Assembly: GCA_947589605.1 (NCBI GenBank)
Contig: CANQBR010000010.1
Coordinates: forward strand, 1 to 50,186
From: an uncultured Phascolarctobacterium sp.
Lineage (GTDB): Bacteria; Bacillota; Negativicutes; Acidaminococcales; Acidaminococcaceae
Reading direction: 5' to 3'
Length of the DNA stretch: 50,186 nt
Shown here: positions 47,102-50,186 of the stretch, in pieces
How the letters are laid out: the number at the start of each line of letters is the position of its first letter
Position numbering within the stretch: position 1 is the first letter of the stretch
The notes under the pieces: generated by a model
Told to the model about the DNA's origin: nothing
The model's input: the letters and a program-made list of their open reading frames with translations, nothing else
The model's database searches: none
Position numbers and translations under genes: made by a program

Positions 47102-48001
47102 CTACCTCTTTTCTATCGTGAAATCGACCTGCCTGCGCAGCAGACAAACCAAAAGCCACAAGCCGCAGCCGATAGCCGTTAAGATCGCGGGGAGCAGCGC
47201 CAGCACCTGACTGTCGCCGTGGAAGAGGATAATGACGAAACACATGAGGATGAAACTGCCCTGCGCCACCTGCAGACGGCGGGGGTTGAGCAGTTTGTTG
47301 TTTTTGTCGCCTCGAGCGTGAACATAGAGAGCCACCCGCAATTCCGGCAAAAAGATGATGAAAAAGATCGCCAGAAGAAGCAAGTAGATCATGGACAGAG
47401 AATTATCCAGCACGTTGTATTCCGCCAAAGCCGTGCCGGCCAGAGCGATGGCGGCCAAATAAAGGCTGCGGCCGTAGCCCTCGCTGATCTGACTTTCCAG
47501 CGCATAAAAAGCTCCCGTAGTAAGAGGATAGAGCCAATAACCTTCTTTGCCGAGATAAACGGCGATGGCGATGATCAAAACATTGTCGGCGATACGATGT
47601 CGGTCGCCGCTGGTGCGGGTGAACATGCGCAGGATGAAGAGCAGCCACAAGAGCACGAGAGGATTGCCCGCCTCCAAAAAGAAAGAAGCCAAAAGCGTAA
47701 GGCCGCTGCCGATCAGTCCGCCTACTCTTCTGTCGGGATCCAATTCGCGGCCTATCATGTAGCTGAGGATCATGTTAAGGCCCAAGTTGATGCCGGCCAT
47801 GGTGGCTGCCATGCCCTCCATGCCCTGCTGATCGCGGACGAAAGCCGTGACCGCCGCGGCTAAAATGCCCGCCAAGATCGCCCCGCGGCTGAGCCAGCTG
47901 TCCCAATCGAAAGGACGGCCCAGTCCCAACCAAGCATTGATGCCGGTGGGTTCGAAGTCTGCGGGCTGCGGCCCGATGAATTTATTTCCTTTTTTCGCCA
48001 T
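47102..48001 (-). CDS. Hypothetical polytopic membrane protein
   Basis: A 299-residue protein with about eight hydrophobic helices and a short charged N-terminus (MAKKGNKFIGPQP). I do not recognise a family. Visible features are NAWLGLGRPFDWDSWL near residue 22, an acidic-basic loop GRELDPDRRVGG near 85, FTRTSGDRHRIADN near 127 and LPELRVALYVHARGDKNNK near 222. The last helix is followed by a basic tail. It precedes the cyclophilin gene by 4 bases, so they share a transcript. No enzymatic motif is clear; transporter or scaffold roles cannot be told apart. Confidence 0.75.
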   Translation of the reverse strand: MAKKGNKFIGPQPADFEPTGINAWLGLGRPFDWDSWLSRGAILAGILAAAVTAFVRDQQGMEGMAATMAGINLGLNMILSYMIGRELDPDRRVGGLIGSGLTLLASFFLEAGNPLVLLWLLFILRMFTRTSGDRHRIADNVLIIAIAVYLGKEGYWLYPLTTGAFYALESQISEGYGRSLYLAAIALAGTALAEYNVLDNSLSMIYLLLLAIFFIIFLPELRVALYVHARGDKNNKLLNPRRLQVAQGSFILMCFVIILFHGDSQVLALLPAILTAIGCGLWLLVCLLRRQVDFTIEKR

Positions 48002-48093
48002 AATGCCACCTTTTGCCCCCGCTTGCAGAGCGAAAGCCGAAAATTTTTGCGTTTCGACGCAAAATCAAAATGTTTTTCGAAAACCCGTTTAGT

Positions 48094-48102
48094 ATTATAT
48101 CA
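48094..48102 (-). promoter_or_regulatory. Extended -10 promoter for the membrane protein-cyclophilin operon
   Basis: The minus strand reads TGATATAAT about 95 bases before the start codon. A hairpin TTTTGCGT/ACGCAAAA (48045-48064) with flanking T-run lies in the leader. Confidence 0.5.
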
Positions 48103-48194
48103 TAGCTTGCGGCAACGCGCCACCGGCCGCTGCGGGCCCGTAAATTTTCGTCAACAGGCAGCGTGTGAAATGTGTGTGAAATTTTATCTGCTTC

Positions 48195-48223
48195 TTTTCA
48201 AAAACTCCGCTTCAGTATATAAT
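48195..48223 (+). promoter_or_regulatory. Promoter for pckA
   Basis: TTTTCA (48195-48200) and a perfect TATAAT (48218-48223) are 17 bases apart, about 70 bases before the pckA start. Confidence 0.7.
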
Positions 48224-48293
48224 TGATAGATGGAATGAGTGCCTGCCTTTGCGCCGGCAAATTTTTTAAAATAAGAGGAGATGAGATGCCATC

Positions 48294-49856
48294 ATGGCTT
48301 TGACAAAATTACGCAAGGAGATCGATCAGGCTCTGGGGCAACCGGTTTTCGATCTGACCAGAGAGCAATTGGTGCAGGAAGCTTTGGCTAATAAAGAAGG
48401 CGTGCTCTCCGACACCGGTGCTTTGGTGGTGCGCACCGGAAAAAGGACCGGCCGTTCCCCCAAAGATAAATTTTTCGTAGACGACGAGACCACGCACGAC
48501 GAGCTGTGCTGGACCAACAACCAGCCCTGCTCCCCGGCGGTCTTCGATCGACTTTACAAAAAAGTTTTGGCCTTCATCAAAGAGCATAAGACTTACGTTA
48601 CCGACGTCTATGCCGGCGCCGACCCCAAGTATCGTCTGCCGGTGCGTTTCGTCAACGAAGAGGCCTGGCAGCAGCTCTTCGTAAAAAATCTTTTCATTTC
48701 CGATGAAAAGGTGCCCGCCGATGCCGAAGGCTTCACCGTGATCAGTTGCCCCTCCGTGGAGGCCGACCCTGCTGTCGACGGCACCAATTCCGAGACCTTC
48801 GTCATCCTCAATCTTAAGGAAAAAGTCGTGATCCTCGGCGGCGGCAAATATGCCGGCGAAATGAAGAAGGGCATCTTCACCGTCATGAACTATCTGTTGC
48901 CCAAAAAAGGCATCTTCAGCATGCACTGCTCTGCCAATTTGGGCGATGCCGGCGATACCGCTCTCTTCTTCGGCCTCTCCGGCACCGGCAAGACCACCCT
49001 TTCTGCCGACGGTTCCCGGGCTTTGATCGGCGACGACGAGCACGGCTGGTCCGACGACGGCATCTTCAACATCGAAGGCGGCTGCTACGCCAAATGCATC
49101 AAACTTTCCGAAGAGAGCGAGCCGCAAATTTATCACGCCATCCGCGAGAACACGGTGCTGGAGAATGTCATCATCGATGAAAACGGCCACCCCGATTACG
49201 ACGACGGCAGCCTGACGGAAAACACCAGGGCCGCTTATCCTCTCTTCCATATCGACAACGCCGTCATCCCCAGCATGGCCGGCCATCCCGATAAGATCGT
49301 CTTCCTCACCTGCGATGCTTTCGGCGTGCTCCCTATGGTCTCCAAGCTCACCAGAGAGCAGGCCATGTATCACTATCTGTCCGGCTACACCAGCAAGGTG
49401 GCCGGCACCGAGGTGGGCATCACCGAGCCCGTCTCCACTTTCTCCATCGGTTTCGGCGAGCCCTTCCTGCCCCTGCAGCCTCTGGTCTACGCCGAGATGC
49501 TGGGCAAAAAGATCGATAAGTTCGGCACCGACGTTTATTTGGTGAACACCGGCTGGAGCGGCGGCTATGACAAAGGCGCCCGCATCAAATTGAAATTCAC
49601 CCGGGCCATCGTCAATGCCATTTTGGACGGCAGCATCAAAAAAGCAGAGTTCGCCACCCTGCCCATCTTCGGTCTGCAGATGCCCACCACCTGCCCCGGC
49701 GTTCCCGATGAACTGCTCAATCCCCGCAACGCTTGGGAAGATAAGGACGCTTACGATAAAACTCTGCAGCGTTTGGCCGAGCTGTTCAAGAAAAACGACG
49801 AGAAGTTCGAGGGCTTGCTGCCCGACGCCATCCTTCAGGCCGGTCCGAAGCTGTGA
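48294..49856 (+). CDS. pckA: Phosphoenolpyruvate carboxykinase (ATP)
   Basis: Interconverts oxaloacetate and phosphoenolpyruvate with ATP/ADP; in anaerobes it often runs toward oxaloacetate for succinate or fumarate production. The 520-residue protein has [16 protein letters not shown] near residue 44, [18 protein letters not shown] near 190, the P-loop [13 protein letters not shown] near 228, and [24 protein letters not shown] with the metal-binding Asp. C-terminal motifs GWSGG and AFGVLP also fit. AGAGGAG precedes the ATG at rather long spacing. It is a single-gene unit ending at the terminator 49922. Confidence 0.97.
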   Translation: MALTKLRKEIDQALGQPVFDLTREQLVQEALANKEGVLSDTGALVVRTGKRTGRSPKDKFFVDDETTHDELCWTNNQPCSPAVFDRLYKKVLAFIKEHKTYVTDVYAGADPKYRLPVRFVNEEAWQQLFVKNLFISDEKVPADAEGFTVISCPSVEADPAVDGTNSETFVILNLKEKVVILGGGKYAGEMKKGIFTVMNYLLPKKGIFSMHCSANLGDAGDTALFFGLSGTGKTTLSADGSRALIGDDEHGWSDDGIFNIEGGCYAKCIKLSEESEPQIYHAIRENTVLENVIIDENGHPDYDDGSLTENTRAAYPLFHIDNAVIPSMAGHPDKIVFLTCDAFGVLPMVSKLTREQAMYHYLSGYTSKVAGTEVGITEPVSTFSIGFGEPFLPLQPLVYAEMLGKKIDKFGTDVYLVNTGWSGGYDKGARIKLKFTRAIVNAILDGSIKKAEFATLPIFGLQMPTTCPGVPDELLNPRNAWEDKDAYDKTLQRLAELFKKNDEKFEGLLPDAILQAGPKL

Positions 49857-49921
49857 TACGCATCCGGCGTCACTTCATCGTCGCCGGACTTTAAAAACAA
49901 GCTTGTAAAAACATGAACTTA

Positions 49922-49952
49922 CTGCCCGCCGCTAAGGCGGGCAGTTTTTTTT
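49922..49952 (+). terminator. Terminator after pckA
   Basis: CTGCCCGCC and GGCGGGCAG pair perfectly around GCTAA and are followed by eight T residues. Confidence 0.92.
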
Positions 49953-50054
49953 GTTGCTCTCTTTTTGTCGCTCTCTTTTGCAGACGACTTTATCTTTGCG
50001 TCGCCATCAAAAAAAGCAAATTTTGCCGTGGCTTTCTTCCCTTTCCCGTTAGTG

Positions 50055-50060
50055 TATAAT
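50055..50060 (+). promoter_or_regulatory. Likely -10 box for the last gene
   Basis: TGTATAAT includes a perfect TATAAT about 100 bases before the start at 50163. The -35 is not convincing. A TTGACA at 50066-50071 lies downstream of this box and has no matching -10. Confidence 0.4.
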
Positions 50061-50086
50061 TTTCGTTGACAAGCTCAATAAAATAA

Positions 50087-50167
50087 AGGGAAGGGTTTTC
50101 CCCTTCCCTGATCATGCAAAATATCTTATTATTTTAAGGGCCAAAAAATAAAGGAGTTTTGCATGAT
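50087..50167 (+). promoter_or_regulatory. Structured leader of the gene at the right edge
   Basis: A 9-bp hairpin AGGGAAGGG/CCCTTCCCT (50087-50109) is followed by ATCATGCAAAA (50111-50121), which is the exact complement of TTTTGCATGAT (50157-50167). The latter contains the start codon and the bases after the Shine-Dalgarno, so the leader could hide the translation start. Confidence 0.5.
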
Positions 50168-50186
50168 GTCTACTATATTATCTGAA
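50163..50186 (+). CDS. Start of an unidentified gene, cut by the window edge
   Basis: Only eight codons are visible (MMSTILSE). The start is supported by AAGGAG six bases upstream and a leader with promoter-like and hairpin elements. A second ATG follows directly. The product cannot be identified. Confidence 0.5.

Noticed and set aside
1-50186. CRISPR arrays, prophage or toxin-antitoxin modules
   Set aside because: No regularly spaced direct repeats, cas genes, phage structural genes or paired small toxin-antitoxin frames were seen.

Overview
The window looks like chromosome of an anaerobic, low-GC-lineage Gram-positive (Bacillota/Firmicutes), possibly Negativicutes or a clostridial relative. 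Three things support this: the secG-est-rnr-smpB-ssrA neighbourhood typical of Firmicutes, a leucine T-box leader, and an anaerobic gene set (formate-THF ligase, membrane pyrophosphatase, a minimal SUF-like Fe-S system, PEP carboxykinase, oxygen-sensitive two-subunit hydratase). Genus cannot be named from this sequence alone. Most of the window is well-packed housekeeping DNA; the one clear mobile-element trace is a decayed IS3-type transposase at the left edge.

Layout. 1-500: IS remnant. 750-7300 (minus strand): tmRNA, smpB, rnr, an esterase, a K+-dependent membrane pyrophosphatase and secG. 7426-15393 (minus): rpoC and rpoB with their own strong promoter and a structured leader, not preceded by rplJL. 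15664-18644 (minus): fhs, folD (with replaced catalytic residues) and a VanZ-like gene. 18867-22724 (minus): trmB, an FtsW/RodA protein and a PASTA-bearing penicillin-binding protein. 23069-26498 (minus): a redox group made of a NapH-like polyferredoxin, an aldo/keto reductase and a lipoprotein fusing a SUMF1 domain to a flavodoxin. 26761-28154 (minus): DUF554 protein and an exonuclease. 28359-34777 (mostly plus): thioredoxin, patatin-ychF-tcdA, a convergent DUF3089 protein, a MATE exporter and an acyltransferase. 35081-38313 (minus): gatCAB. 38569-41412 (plus): EamA transporter and the two-gene smsCB-type Fe-S cluster. 41606-46380 (minus): ttdAB-type hydratase and leuCDB behind a leucine T-box. 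46343-48001 (minus): unknown membrane protein, cyclophilin and GIY-YIG protein. 48294-49856 (plus): pckA. The last 24 bases are the start of a gene whose start codon lies in an 11-bp inverted repeat.

How they fit together. smpB, tmRNA and RNase R form the ribosome-rescue module. fhs and folD feed one-carbon metabolism. The smsCB pair sits next to enzymes that need [4Fe-4S] clusters (TtdA, LeuC). The leu operon is controlled by tRNA-Leu charging. No complete new defence or mobile system was recognised. The least ordinary items are the catalytic-residue-deficient FolD, the SUMF1-flavodoxin lipoprotein, the Ser-less DUF3089 protein, and several structured 5' leaders (rpoB, patatin operon, smsCB, right-edge gene).
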